Shown in pieces: positions 10,443 through 21,990 of a stretch of DNA of 34,116 bases; positions within the stretch are counted from its first letter, which is position 1, and each line of letters begins with the position of its first letter. Both the position numbers and the translations under genes were made by a program. The notes under the pieces were generated by a model that was given only the letters and a program-made list of their open reading frames with translations, did not search any database and was not told the DNA's origin. Source of the DNA: Welwitschia mirabilis (taxonomy: Eukaryota; Gnetophyta; Gnetopsida; Welwitschiales); assembly GCA_051453625.1 (NCBI GenBank), contig JBOZIK010000001.1, positions 1,085,066 through 1,119,181 on the forward strand. The letters are read 5' to 3'.

Positions 10443-10560
10443 CGGGCGGTGATTGGTAGATTGGTGACGTAAGACATGCAAAAACATGGGGAAACACGCA
10501 CACGCCAACAGGTGGAAAACGGCATACCAACGTTATATTGCAAGTACTAAAAACATAATT
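10443..10560 (+). other. Presumed 3' UTR of the WAT1-related gene
   Basis: GC content falls to the genomic background within about 90 bp of the stop codon. No canonical AATAAA is seen; AAAATAAG near 10650 and AAAATAAT near 10672 are the closest signals. The end point is a guess based on the composition change. Confidence 0.35.
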
Positions 10561-13322
10561 GTTGCTTTTTTAAAAGAAGATTTAAACTGAGTTATATGGG
10601 TATATGGAGGCCTGGCATCGCTAACATCGCTAACAATACGAATGTTTTTAAAATAAGAGCTGGGGGAAATGCAAAATAATCTTATTTCTAATCTTCCCTT
10701 AGTTTATAAGTAAGTACTTTATTAGATGCAAAGCAAGTTATTTCTAATTTCTTGTCTTCATTTCAAGCAACTACTTTCTTCTTGAAGGAAAGTAACTATT
10801 ACTTTTTGTGATATATAACTAAATGTCATTTATAAGAATTAATATAAGAATTAAACATAACAATTGTAAGATTTGTGTCAATCGGATATTAGTCCTAGAC
10901 GGTTTTCAAGCTCTATAGTAAGTAATGTCTTATGCCTTTTAAACTAACATCACTTTGATCAAGGCATCATGGAAATTTCATTCTAGGGGAACATGAAGGT
11001 GTATGAGTAGGAATAAAGAGCTAATCTTCATGGTATCACTCTAAAGAGTTGGCCTTAGACAAGTGCAAGGAAACAAAATTTCTAAGATTAAAAGAAAAGG
11101 AAAAGAAACAACATACTAGTGCAAGAAATGAAAAAGGAGGATTAGAAAAAATTCATTTCTATAGAGGACAAAGGAAAAAGATTCAATAACGTGTTCTAAG
11201 AATTAAAGAAGAAGAGACTTGCAATATCCATTTAGATTTTAAAGAAAAGGTATTTTCAAATCCAAATAAATTCATAAGAGCCTCATTTTCTTTTCAATAT
11301 TATTTGTTCCCCTTGATAATTGAAAAGATGTGGGAAGATATCAAAAATATTGTTAAGAAAATCCAGCAAGAAGGCTACTTTGACTGTAGATCAAGGGATG
11401 ATAATCAAACCCATAAAAGAAGAGATAAAACTATTAATAATTTTATGTTTCATCAAGAGCCAGAATCGCTTACAGAATTAAGAAAGAATTAAGAAATAAA
11501 TAAAAGGTTAGTTGAACTTCATTCCAAATAATACATGTATGATATTTTGTTTTAAAAAAAGATAACATTGTGATATGATAGCAATGCACTAGAAATAGGA
11601 TATATTAAAGAGAACACAAGTAAGTTATGAATTTTAGAATATCTTAGGCTAAAATTGCCTTTGATAAATAGTGACTTAGTGAGAATAAGGATATTTATAT
11701 ATCAAAATAGGTATGTGGTTCTTGCTACAAAAGGTAAATACAAGATTGTTAAGAGATGAGAATAGGTCTAGAATAAGTTAGAGGATTTGATTTAGATCAT
11801 CTAAGTTCTTTATACCAATGAATAAGCTTAATATCATAAACAACTAGTGTATAAACATGCATAATGGTGAAAAAGAACTAATTATGAAGGAATGATAAAT
11901 ATGAAGTTTGATATAAGTGTTTTGCTAAAGTAAGTAATACCAATGTATTGTAAATCAATAATTTCAATGTGATCTTATATTATAATATCAAAGGAGGATT
12001 AAGATATAAGACACATAATGCTATGGTCTAGAATCATAGCTAAAAATATCTATATAGAGAGTGAGCATATTTCATATCACACAAGATCATCGCATGGATC
12101 CTTCAATTATTTTGGCCACATGTACATAGTGCTTTGTTTTGTGTAAAGAATAAACACAAAATCTAGATAAAGCCATTACACAACTTTATGTTGATGAGTT
12201 CTTCATTTTTACCTTTTTAAAAAGCTCCTAAAGTTGTATTTATTTTAAGAAAAAATTAAGTAAATAAATAAATAAATAACACCTTGATTTGTTAAAAAAT
12301 CGTTAAAGAATATAAGAAAAACACAGATAATAGTATGAATGCCTAACGAGAAAAGAAGAAACCACATAAGAAATGAAGTGATAAAAGTGATCACAAGAGT
12401 GAAAGAAATAACAAACTACATTTGTAATAAAGCTTATAGTCCATTGTTCTACTTTCTTGATATAACACCCGATATTGTATCTTATGTCTATCAATTGAAG
12501 CTATACTTGAATACTTAGATAGACATATGATTTTTATATTTTAAAGAAAACTAAAAAATTCCTAGTCATTGGGATAAATGCTATGTATTGGTAATTATAT
12601 CCAAAATAAGTTGTTAAGAATAACATGTGATAAAATATACTCCTTGATTAAGGAGAGACATGCCTAGCTCCTAAGGCAAAGGGTTGCATATTCTAAAGTA
12701 AAACAATTGTAATTTTAGAGAATCATAGTTATCATCTTTCATGAAAACTACAAACAATTTTAAATGCTTACTAACACATTCTTTTAAATCAAATTAAATG
12801 TTGATTTATATAGATTATGAAAAGCTTAAAAAGATTATGTAATGGATAAATACTTCTTCTTCTAAGCATAAAAAGTGATCATTAAAGAAATCCTTAGCAT
12901 GCCTAAATTATTAAGACCACAAATATTATCTACATGTCCTTAACATAAGTAATAATTCATTATAGACTTAAAATCTATCATAAAATAATTCATGAATCAT
13001 TTTTTAAAAACCTTAAATGGATACGAATTGCAAAAATTAGGACATGTAATATTAGCATAATATGACTACCATTTAGGAATGAATTATCTCACAACATCAT
13101 GTTACATAGAAATCATGAAAGATGTTCTAAATTCTAACACATTAATTATTTCAACCTTAAAATTATATCAAAGAATTGTAGAAATCATCAAACACCAAAA
13201 GATAGTTTAAGTTATTATTGTATTAAAAGTAATCATAAATGCATTAATGATAAAAGCCAATGATAGACTAAGAAAAACCAATGATCTATATCACAAGTGA
13301 GCTCATCATTCTTTTAAAATCA
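10561..13322. other. AT-rich intergenic DNA, no gene recognised
   Basis: About 2.8 kb of AT-rich sequence. The stretch 11000-11492 has lysine-rich open segments, including one of 62 codons at 11304-11492, but no motif or family pattern I recognise. Nothing else stands out on either strand. Confidence 0.6.
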
Positions 13323-13422
13323 NNNNNNNNNNNNNNNNNNNNNNNNNNNNNNNNNNNNNNNNNNNNNNNNNNNNNNNNNNNNNNNNNNNNNNNNNNNNNN
13401 NNNNNNNNNNNNNNNNNNNNNN
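13323..13422. other. Assembly gap, 100 N
   Basis: A fixed-size gap just upstream of the LINE. No flank duplication is visible. Confidence 0.97.
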
Positions 13423-13451
13423 GAAAAAATAGGTTCTTATATGGTAACATT

Positions 13452-13461
13452 AATAAGACTT
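13452..13461 (+). repeat. Left target-site duplication of the LINE
   Basis: AATAAGACTT, repeated exactly at 20773-20782 after the A-rich 3' end of the element. The match weakly extends rightward (14 of 20). Size and placement fit a LINE insertion. Confidence 0.55.
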
Positions 13462-13712
13462 CAAATCAATACTCTTATGAGGGAGGCTCTACTAGGGTTT
13501 TAGAGCTCTGCTAGGGTCTAGCAGATCTAGAGCACAAGAGGGAGCAAGGCTTGAAAGGCCGTGGATTGGCAGGGGCAGTTTCAGTCCCTCGTCATGGAGT
13601 ATTGGGGGCGATTTTGGCCACCAGGCAATCTTTCTATAAGTAAGTTGCAAAATATTTTGAAATCTTAGTTATGATCCATGTTTACAATTTTTTCGAGGGG
13701 TTTGGCTCCAAC
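13462..13712 (+). other. LINE 5' UTR with a short hairpin
   Basis: This stretch is richer in G and C than its surroundings, as expected for the internal promoter region of a plant LINE. It contains a perfect inverted repeat, CTGCTAG-GGT-CTAGCAG, at 13508-13524, extended by one further pair outward. Confidence 0.5.
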
Positions 13713-14790
13713 ATGGAGAAGATTCAATTCTCAAAGGAAGGGGAATCCCTAGTTTTAAACATTGATAAAGATGCCTGCTGTGAGATTGAGAAGAAACTTT
13801 AGTATAGTTTCATTAGAAAGTTAGTCTTATCTGGCCCATGACTAAGGCTAGATTGGATCTATGAATGGGTGACAACTAAATGGACGGGAGTTAGTAAAGT
13901 TGATGTTATTGTTATGCTAGAAGGACTGGTGCTTTTCCAGTTAGACAATGAACGAGATCGAAATTAAATAATCATGAGAATACCTTGGTTCTTTGGATTT
14001 TAGGATCTTTCCCTAGCCAAATGAATGCCAGGGGTGTAATCAGACCCAAAACTCTTTAAGAGGCTGCCAATCTGGATTTGCATCCACAAGTTTCCATTAG
14101 AGTTTTGGGATGAAGATCTCTTAAGAAAAAATATTGCTCGTTTTGGTGAACTGATCAAACTAGATAGGATTATCATCAAATAGATGAGACTAGCTTTAGC
14201 CAAATTTTGTGTATGGATGAACCTAGAGGACACAAATAAGATTCAATCCATAAAGTTTAGATTTAAATGGAGTACATGTAAACTTAAAGTTACTTATGAG
14301 AGCCTTCTAGTCTTATGTAATGTTTATGGAAAATCGGGGCATATTTTGGGGAGATGTGTTTCTTCTGAAAATAAATGTTCACATTATGTAGAATAGGTCA
14401 TTTAAGAGAAGAATGTAGAAAACGATCGATTGACATTAAGGAAAAGCAAAAGGAAATCTGTACTTTTTGTGAAAAGACCAAACGTAATGAAAGCTTATGT
14501 TAGCATAAGAAAAGAAAGGAAAACACAGAAAAAGTACTACTATTTTTCTTAAGGAAACTAAGGACAGTAAGAAGAAGAAGGTACAGGAAAGGCAATACTT
14601 ACCCTTCCAACATCTTGTGGAAGAAGAATATACCCAACAAACACCAAATAGTAATGAACCTAATGATGTGAAAACTCAAATAAAAGAAAGGCCCAACAAT
14701 AGAACCCTTTAAGAAAGGGAAATGACAGAGAATATGGCTAATAGCTCTTAAGCCACCATTGAAGATACACTAAGAAAAGGTCAAGCATTC
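13713..14790 (+). pseudogene. LINE ORF1 relic: DUF4283 region and zf-CCHC_4 knuckle
   Basis: The ATG at 13713 opens MEKIQFSKEGESL. Downstream come the LPIWICIHKFPLEFWDEDLL block and a FGELIKLDR block typical of the DUF4283 RNA-binding region of plant LINE ORF1 proteins. Around 14300-14360 is YESLLVLCNVYGKSGHILGRC, the zf-CCHC_4 pattern, in which the second Cys of the CxxC pair is now Tyr. A second Cys-rich stretch (CRKR...CTFCEK) follows near 14410-14480 in another frame. Stops and frame changes show decay. ORF1 protein normally coats LINE RNA. The C-terminal limit is approximate. Confidence 0.75.
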
Positions 14791-16057
14791 AAAAAAGGAC
14801 AAAAACACCCCCATTGAATTGTATCACATGCAATTACAGGGGATTAGGTTCCTCCTATAAGAAAAAGACCCTAGGAAACCTTATCAGTCAATTTAATATT
14901 GATTTAGTTTATTTACAGGAAATAAAAATAAAAAATGATATGAAAATAATAAGTTTAGGGTAGTAATGGAATTCCTTTATCTATGTAATCCAAGGTAATT
15001 CTGGAGGCCTCATGATCTCCATAAAAAGGGAGGTAGATCTAATTAATAGTAGTAAGATCCACATCATAATTTTCCTTAAAGAAGAAGGCTGGACTATGAC
15101 AAACATTGATAGTTCCCAAAATAACCAAGATAAAGCCTCTATCTTAGAAGAATTATAGTGGACAATGATAGATAAATATAAATGGCTCATTGTAAGGGAT
15201 TTCAATCAATGCCTTTACCACTGGGAAAAATCAGGCAGCGATAATTGAAATTCTAGAGGAGCTTCAATCCTTAAAGAGTTTTTGGCAAAAAATTCTCTTA
15301 CAGAAATTAATATTGCTAGATGTAAGTACACATGATCTAATATAAGGGTAGGCAAAAATCTGATCATGTCCAAGATCGATAGAATTCTTGCTAGCAAGGA
15401 TTTAGCTAAGCTCTTGATTGAAGACTATGGCTTGAATAAGATAGCTTTGGATCACCATCCTATCAGACTCAGAGTGGGGGCAATTTTGCCCTAGAGAACC
15501 CCATTTCAAATGAAACAGTATTAGGTTAGTCAGATAGAGACTAAAACATTAATGGTAAAATTATGGGCCGAGTATGATGGAACTCAACCCATAACTTTTC
15601 TATACAGGGGTCTCAATACATTAAAAGCCCACATAAGAGATTGAAGAAGCAAAGATAAAGAGAGAATTGAGTTAAAAGCAGAACTTGAGAAATAAATCCA
15701 AAGAATTCAGACTAAGTAAGAGGAGGAAGGAGACTAAGATAGCCTACACAACAGGGAATATTAGTGCTTATTAGAACTCCAAGAAATAAATGCTAATGAG
15801 GAAAATTATTAGAGAGAACACTCAAGAATCAAATGGCTAAAAAAGAGAGATAAGCACACTAGGTTTTTCTTCCAGTAAGTCAACCAACACATATCAGACA
15901 ATAGGATTAGAGGGCTTACCATTAGAGGCCAAATAACAAAAAATGAATAGGACATAATCAAGGAAATGTAGGTCCATCTTATGAGAATCTAGAAATGGGA
16001 CGATATCGTCTTTGGCCTTATTCTGGAGAATAAGAGAATTTTTAATGAGGACAATTC

Positions 16058-16157
16058 NNNNNNNNNNNNNNNNNNNNNNNNNNNNNNNNNNNNNNNNNNN
16101 NNNNNNNNNNNNNNNNNNNNNNNNNNNNNNNNNNNNNNNNNNNNNNNNNNNNNNNNN
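16058..16157. other. Assembly gap, 100 N, with duplicated flanks
   Basis: The 72 bp at 15986-16057 recur exactly at 16158-16229, inside ORF2. This is a contig-end overlap, not a LINE duplication. Confidence 0.97.
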
Positions 16158-16567
16158 AATCTAGAAATGGGACGATATCGTCTTTGGCCTTATTCTGGAG
16201 AATAAGAGAATTTTTAATGAGGACAATTCCTTGCTTATTAAACCATTGAGTAGAGATAAAGTTTTAGCTACTGTGAGGTCTATGAAAAACAATAGATCCT
16301 CTGACCCTAATGGGTGGCTAGTTGAAATTTTTAAATCTTACTTCTCCATATTAGGGGATAATATTCAGGACGTTATGCAAGAAGTTTTTTATAATAAGCA
16401 AATCCCTATGGAAATGAATAAAACTAGGTGGTTCTTATCCCTGAAAAAAGGGATGCCAGCAAAATAGAGGACTTCAGATCTTTAGATGTCTGTAATAGTC
16501 TTTATGGAATCTTCGCGAAAATCATTATTTGCTGAATTGCCCCTGCTTCCCAAGGTGATTTTAGAGA

Positions 16568-16952
16568 NNNNNNNNNNNNNNNNNNNNNNNNNNNNNNNNN
16601 NNNNNNNNNNNNNNNNNNNNNNNNNNNNNNNNNNNNNNNNNNNNNNNNNNNNNNNNNNNNNNNNNNNNNNNNNNNNNNNNNNNNNNNNNNNNNNNNNNNN
16701 NNNNNNNNNNNNNNNNNNNNNNNNNNNNNNNNNNNNNNNNNNNNNNNNNNNNNNNNNNNNNNNNNNNNNNNNNNNNNNNNNNNNNNNNNNNNNNNNNNNN
16801 NNNNNNNNNNNNNNNNNNNNNNNNNNNNNNNNNNNNNNNNNNNNNNNNNNNNNNNNNNNNNNNNNNNNNNNNNNNNNNNNNNNNNNNNNNNNNNNNNNNN
16901 NNNNNNNNNNNNNNNNNNNNNNNNNNNNNNNNNNNNNNNNNNNNNNNNNNNN
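16568..16952. other. Assembly gap, 385 N, with duplicated flanks
   Basis: The 133 bp at 16435-16567 recur at 16953-17085 with a few base differences (for example GCCAGC/GCTAGC). The reverse transcriptase reading continues smoothly if one copy is removed. Confidence 0.97.
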
Positions 16953-18533
16953 TTATCCCTGAAAAAAGGGATGCTAGCAAAATAGAGGACTTCAAACCTT
17001 TAGATGTCTGTAATAGTCTTTATGGAATCTTCGCGAAAATCATGATTTACTGAATTGCCCCTGCTTCCCAAGGTGATTTTAGAGAACCAAGTTGGCTTCA
17101 TCCAATCCAGGTATATCTAAGACCAAATCCTCTTAACTCATGAGATCATTCACTCTATTAAAAAATATAAATTTCTTCTTCTCATTGCTAAATTGGATAT
17201 TGCCAAAGATTATGATTTGGTCAGTTGTCATGTGTTAGGAAGTATCCTCAAGAAAACTGGTTTTCATCAAGATATCATTAATCTTTGGCTAGATATAAAG
17301 GAAGCAACCAAATTCAGTATAGAGGTCAAAATTCATAGATCAATTTTTTTTAATAGCTCAAGGATTAAGACAATGGGACCCTCTATTTGCATATCTTTTC
17401 CTCTTTGTGATGCATGTTTTACATGTCTTCTTAAGTAGTAATGGAGTTATAGGAATCAAAATTAGAGGTCAAACTTTTATCGATAATCACTATGCAGATG
17501 ATACCATCATTATGATCAAGGCTTCATGTCAGCAAGTAAAAGCTATTAATAATTTCATAAACCCTTTTAAGATAGCTACAGGTCTTCATACTAACTAAAA
17601 AAGTCAAGAATTCATACTTTTGGAAGAAATAGTATCAGAGGAGGTGAAATCACCCAAATCCTAAATGCAAGACTAGGAGACTCACAAGATATTTACGTGG
17701 GAATTCCCTTTGAAATTAGCACAAGATCCTCACCTGGAATTACATACTTAATTCCATTTAAAGATAGTCTAACTCATGACAGAATAATTTCCTCTCATCC
17801 AAAGCAAAGATCATCCTCACAAACTCATGTTTAGTCTCTTCTTTCCGATATATAGCTTCTGTTATTGGCCCTCGAGGAATATTATTCAAAAAATCAATAG
17901 GATATTGAAAGATTTTATATGGTCTAGAGGTGAAAACCAAAATCAAATTCATCTTTGTAAATGGGAGACAATAGCTCATCTAAAAGAATCAAGAGGATGG
18001 AGGATTCAGAAACCAGTGGATTAAATCCTTATTGGAGCTCATAGAATCTTAAAAAGACTAAATGAAGGAGGACAACCTTGGAGTAACTTGATCAATCACA
18101 AATACATAAATTAGAGCACTGCTCAGGGAGAGTCATACCTAAGAGAACACCTCAAAAAAGACCAAAAACAACTTTTAGAATTAAATATTTGTCAAATATA
18201 TTCTCTTAAAGAAATATGAAAAAGATGAATTATACAAGAAATATTAGAAGGGTCAAATTCTAGAAAAAATAAAAGTATTTTGTTAGTTAAAAGATTATCA
18301 TAGAGTTATAACTAGAGATAAACTACTCAAGAGGGGTTTTAAGTAAAAATAAACTATTCTGTCTGTCAATCATGTCCTAAAACTACACATCACTTATTTC
18401 ATCAATGCACTTAGTGCAAAGAATTAATAGTAATAATGAAGAAGTACTACCAGGCCTGCAACATTTCTGATACCTACTTAAATAACGGGATTTGTTTGAT
18501 GTACTATTAGATTTGGAGAATCAGAAATGATCT

Positions 18534-18949
18534 NNNNNNNNNNNNNNNNNNNNNNNNNNNNNNNNNNNNNNNNNNNNNNNNNNNNNNNNNNNNNNNNNNN
18601 NNNNNNNNNNNNNNNNNNNNNNNNNNNNNNNNNNNNNNNNNNNNNNNNNNNNNNNNNNNNNNNNNNNNNNNNNNNNNNNNNNNNNNNNNNNNNNNNNNNN
18701 NNNNNNNNNNNNNNNNNNNNNNNNNNNNNNNNNNNNNNNNNNNNNNNNNNNNNNNNNNNNNNNNNNNNNNNNNNNNNNNNNNNNNNNNNNNNNNNNNNNN
18801 NNNNNNNNNNNNNNNNNNNNNNNNNNNNNNNNNNNNNNNNNNNNNNNNNNNNNNNNNNNNNNNNNNNNNNNNNNNNNNNNNNNNNNNNNNNNNNNNNNNN
18901 NNNNNNNNNNNNNNNNNNNNNNNNNNNNNNNNNNNNNNNNNNNNNNNNN
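18534..18949. other. Assembly gap, 416 N, with duplicated flanks
   Basis: The 202 bp at 18332-18533 recur at 18950-19151 with about eight differences, all transitions. Both copies hold the zf-RVT region, so it looks doubled but is not. Confidence 0.97.
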
Positions 18950-19151
18950 AGGGGTTTTAAGTAAAAATAAACTATTCTGTTTGCCAATCATGTCCTAAAA
19001 CTACACATTACTTGTTTCATCAATGCACTTAGTGCAAAGAATTAATAGTAATAATGAAGAAGTACTACTAGACCTGCAACATTTCTGATACCTACTTAAA
19101 TGACGGGATTTGTTTGATGTACTATTAGATTTGGAGAATCAGAAATGATCT

Positions 19152-20379
19152 GATTTTCAATAACATCCCCTTACCATTTCCTTTAAATACTGCTAGGAGA
19201 ATTAAATGCTAGCACTTTTAAATAAAACTTGGAATGGAAGCTACGTCCATCGTCGAGACATCTGATCTTGATTTCTTTGAAGGTTGCCTAGCCCTATGGA
19301 AAAAAGTGCAAGTTATGGAATAGGTAACCCTCTTACACAAGATTAGGGGAGATCAAGAAATCGATATTACCCCCTTTTACAAATGTTCGAGAGGAGAGCA
19401 TATAACTTACAAAAGAATCCCTATCGAAATAATTAAAGATTCACTCTTTAAACTCTTGAAGATTCTTGCAACTAGAGAAAGGATCTCTCTTAGAAGACAA
19501 GGGTAGTGGAAAGTACTTTACTTATTTCCTAGTAGGGTTCCTAAGTTACTAAGTGGATACATCATTCTAAAGGCACTATCAGCCCTATGGAGTTTAGGCA
19601 CAGAACTAGTTGACCAATATTTTGTCCAGTCTGGGAACTACTCTAAGCTCTCAGGCATTTACTTCAAATTTTTTAAAGCCCTAGACTTAGGGTGCCAAGT
19701 GAATTTACCTTTATTTTTTGTTTAATCCCTTAAAAAAAAAAAAGACTTCTTTAGACATTATGGATTAGTTTTGGCTCTTTGGCAAGTAGCTAATGAAATC
19801 AGGGTAAGAGAGGTCCCTTCATCTCCTTCATGATGATGCCAACATTAGACTTTACTAAGGAGATCTCTTAAGAGAAGGGCCATTATGGAAGGATCTCCTC
19901 AATTTGAGGAGAACGCTGTACAAGGTAGCCCCAGTCAGTGGGGCGTGACTTCACCCATAAACCACATAGAGGAGATAAATTTACCCCTAACCAAGCAAGA
20001 GACAACTTAAGAGACATCTTATGAGACAACTAGGGAGCCAATTTAAGAACATCCATAAGAGAGGCCCAACCAAGCCTCCGCTCCACCAACAAGAAGCCTT
20101 AGTCCTACCTAGAATTTAAGTATAAACTCTTCTTTAGTAGAAATGTAGCATCACTCTCAAGAGGACATAGATATGAATGTTTCTCATTGGGAAGTTATGC
20201 TGGCAACAATCTAAGGACTAAAGAGATGCCTCTTCATCACATTAGGAATATCCCATAGAGCCTTCCCTCAAGCCATCAAATTCAGCTATAAAAAGAATGT
20301 CCTTAGATTATATCCAAATAAAATCCTAGTAGGTGTTGAAGAATTCAAAAAAGTAAATCAGACTTTGATGTGCTACTGA
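19152..20379 (+). pseudogene. In-frame C-terminal extension of LINE ORF2, about 400 codons, unrecognised
   Basis: Directly after the zf-RVT/IWRIRND block the ORF2 frame continues. From the ATG at 19234 to 19830 (199 codons) only three in-frame stops occur (19321, 19504, 19723), where about a dozen would be expected at this base composition. Visible are an acidic start (METSDLDFF-like), an amphipathic segment LFKLLKILATRERISLRR, hydrophobic stretches around 19560-19700, then two stops (19831, 19834). A Gln/Glu/Thr/Pro-rich linker and a second block (LGISHRAFPQAIKFSYKKN) follow at 20240-20295. No RNase H motif is seen. It could be a true ORF2 tail or a third ORF starting at 19234 in the same frame. 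I do not recognise it. Confidence 0.6.
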
Positions 20380-20772
20380 TGAAATGGATCATTTCTTACT
20401 AGAATACAAACATGGTAATCTTTTTCCTTTTTGTAGATAATAATAATCCTCCCTTGATCAATTCTTTCTCTAGCCTAAGTTAAGTTTTATCACCTTTAGT
20501 ACTTTGGAGCATTTTCCTCCCCAGCTGTAAGTTAGCAGTTTTTTCTAGTGGTTGATGCATAGTATTCTTCTAGATAGGTAGTTTTTTATCTTTAGTATGT
20601 TTTCCCAGGGGCACTTTCACCTCCAATTTTATTCTTTTTTTGATCCATTTCTAAACTTTCAATGGAATGTTTTTCCTTTCTTCGAACAGTTTAAACTTCC
20701 TGTCAAGTTAGGGCATTATCACCCCCCTATGTAAATTTTCTAGTTTAGTATACTTGCTATTTTTTAAAAAGA
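20380..20772 (+). other. LINE 3' UTR with three repeated GGGCATTTTCACC-like motifs
   Basis: T-rich non-coding sequence ends in TTTTTTAAAAAG before the right target-site copy. Related motifs lie at 20506-20520 (GGAGCATTTTCCTCC), 20608-20624 (GGGGCACTTTCACCTCC) and 20711-20727 (GGGCATTATCACCCCCC), spaced about 102 bp. Confidence 0.6.
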
Positions 20773-20782
20773 ATAAGACTTT
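20773..20782 (+). repeat. Right target-site duplication of the LINE
   Basis: AATAAGACTT, identical to 13452-13461, immediately after the A-rich LINE end. Confidence 0.55.
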
Positions 20783-21273
20783 AAGTATAGCCTCTAGTTT
20801 AATTTAAAATTAATCATGTCAAACGACATAGACAAGATAGATAAAATATTAATTATAACAAAAATTTAGAATTAACTTAACTAAAGATATTTATAATGAA
20901 ATATTAATACAAATAATTTATCTATACCTTTTTAATAAATAATTTCATAGATATATTAACATTAAAACACTAATACAGAAGCTATAGTATCATTACAAAT
21001 CTCTTCATATGCATTGTAATATATTTTCATATGTTTCATAAGAATCTTATAAGCAATGTCTCTACATTACGCGTATTTCTATCTCCACATGCATTTGAAT
21101 AGATTAACCATTGAAAAACTTTCTAAATATCATGTCAAAAAAGTGCTTTATATCTCTAGATTTTCTTTAGATATGATTTATGAATACTTTAGCTATGAAA
21201 TCTTTGAAGTTTTTGGAACTTTTCACAATCTTATGAATATATTTTAACTATCAAAGCCATTCTAAGTCATATT
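20783..21273. other. AT-rich spacer
   Basis: About 490 bp between the LINE and the next LTR. One 63-codon open stretch (21056-21247) shows no family motif. I see nothing else here. Confidence 0.6.
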
Positions 21274-21791
21274 TGTAACAATTCCAAAAACTTGTTTTTG
21301 AAACCATCATCTATTATGGTAAGTTCATCGTTTGTAATACATCATGAAATATTGTAATAACTATTCAAAGTATGTAACATTTATAGAATAACTATTTCTT
21401 AAAAAGTTGTATTATTTTACTATGATTAAATAAGGGATTTTGGAATGAAAAGGGTATGTATGTGACTTATACAGAAATACTGAATCCTTAATAAACTGGC
21501 CTGGCTCCTTGGTGGTTTCATAGACTAGACCTTAAAGGAAATATGATCTAGCCAAATTGGCTACCTAAGATCTTACATTTAACATAATGAAATTTCAAGT
21601 TAACTATCAAAAAATTAGGCAATAAAGATAAGTACTACCTTTTCTTTAAATATCTTATATTTTTACTTATTCAATAAAGATCTTTTCTTTCTTCTCCAAT
21701 CTTTTCTAATGTTCTTAAATGATGTTCTCAACTACTATTAAAATCTTTTTCTTTCTTATTTTAATTTTTAAGAGAAATTGAGAATGTCACA
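21274..21791 (+). repeat. Putative 518-bp LTR, plus orientation
   Basis: It starts TGTAACAATTCC and ends GAGAATGTCACA, giving TG...CA ends with a near-perfect inverted repeat (TGTAACA/TGTCACA). A tRNA-Met-type primer site follows two bases later. No matching second LTR was found in the window: the LTR after the gypsy element (30924-31994) looks unrelated. The left boundary is inferred from the inverted repeat. Confidence 0.5.
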
Positions 21792-21793
21792 AT

Positions 21794-21806
21794 TGGTATC
21801 ATAGCA
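21794..21806 (+). other. Primer-binding site next to the putative LTR
   Basis: TGGTATCATAGCA. It differs by one base from the common plant site TGGTATCAGAGCA that pairs with initiator tRNA-Met. It lies two bases after the LTR end, so the element reads rightward. Confidence 0.65.
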
Positions 21807-21990
21807 AATCTATTCATACTAATATGTAAAAGATTTTTTGAAAATATAAAATTTCATTAACAAGCTTAACACCCAATACAAGCAAAAATAAAGTAAACTA
21901 CAAGAAACATCAAGGAGATAATAAATAGACCATAGTGGCTTGAGATTAAAAAAGACAACAAAAGTAATACATCACTAGGGGATCATTATT

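Larger units (their letters stand above)
14814..20379 (+). pseudogene. LINE ORF2 relic: endonuclease, reverse transcriptase, zf-RVT and a long C-terminal extension
   Basis: The first part (14814-15490) is an APE-type endonuclease: ITCNYRGLGSS, YLQEIKIKND, GGLMISIKRE, VRDFNQCLYHWEKSG (Gly of GDFN lost) and KIALDHHPIRL. After a linker (REHSRIKWLKKRDKHTRFFF) comes the non-LTR reverse transcriptase: MKNNRSSDPNGWLVEIFK at 16280, motif A LDIAKDYDLVSCHVL near 17200 with its first Asp kept, and YADD at 17491-17502. Near 18355-18420 is zf-RVT (VCQSCPKTTHHLFHQC), then the IWRIRNDLIF block near 19123-19160. The same frame runs on to 20379. Three gaps with duplicated flanks (172, 519 and 618 bp) must be subtracted, giving about 1,415 codons. 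Stops are mostly at Gln/Trp/Arg positions. ORF2 protein nicks target DNA and copies the RNA; this copy cannot. Confidence 0.85.
13462..20772 (+). mobile_element. Near full-length L1-type LINE, decayed
   Basis: The order is 5' UTR (13462-13712), ORF1 (from 13713), ORF2 (from about 14814), 3' UTR (20380-20772) ending in an A-rich stretch, with AATAAGACTT repeated on both sides. Three N gaps with duplicated flanks inflate the length. Removing gaps and duplicates leaves about 6.0 kb. Every ORF carries stops, so the copy is dead. ORF1 and ORF2 contents match plant L1-like LINEs; the long tail of ORF2 does not match what I know of them. Confidence 0.85.

Noticed and set aside
11304-11492. A Lys-rich 62-codon open stretch
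   Set aside because: No recognised family; stops on both sides and no codon signal. It could be a fragment of a decayed element.
16435-17085. Tandem duplication of part of the LINE reverse transcriptase
   Set aside because: The two copies meet at an N gap and the same pattern occurs at six other gaps; it is an assembly artefact.
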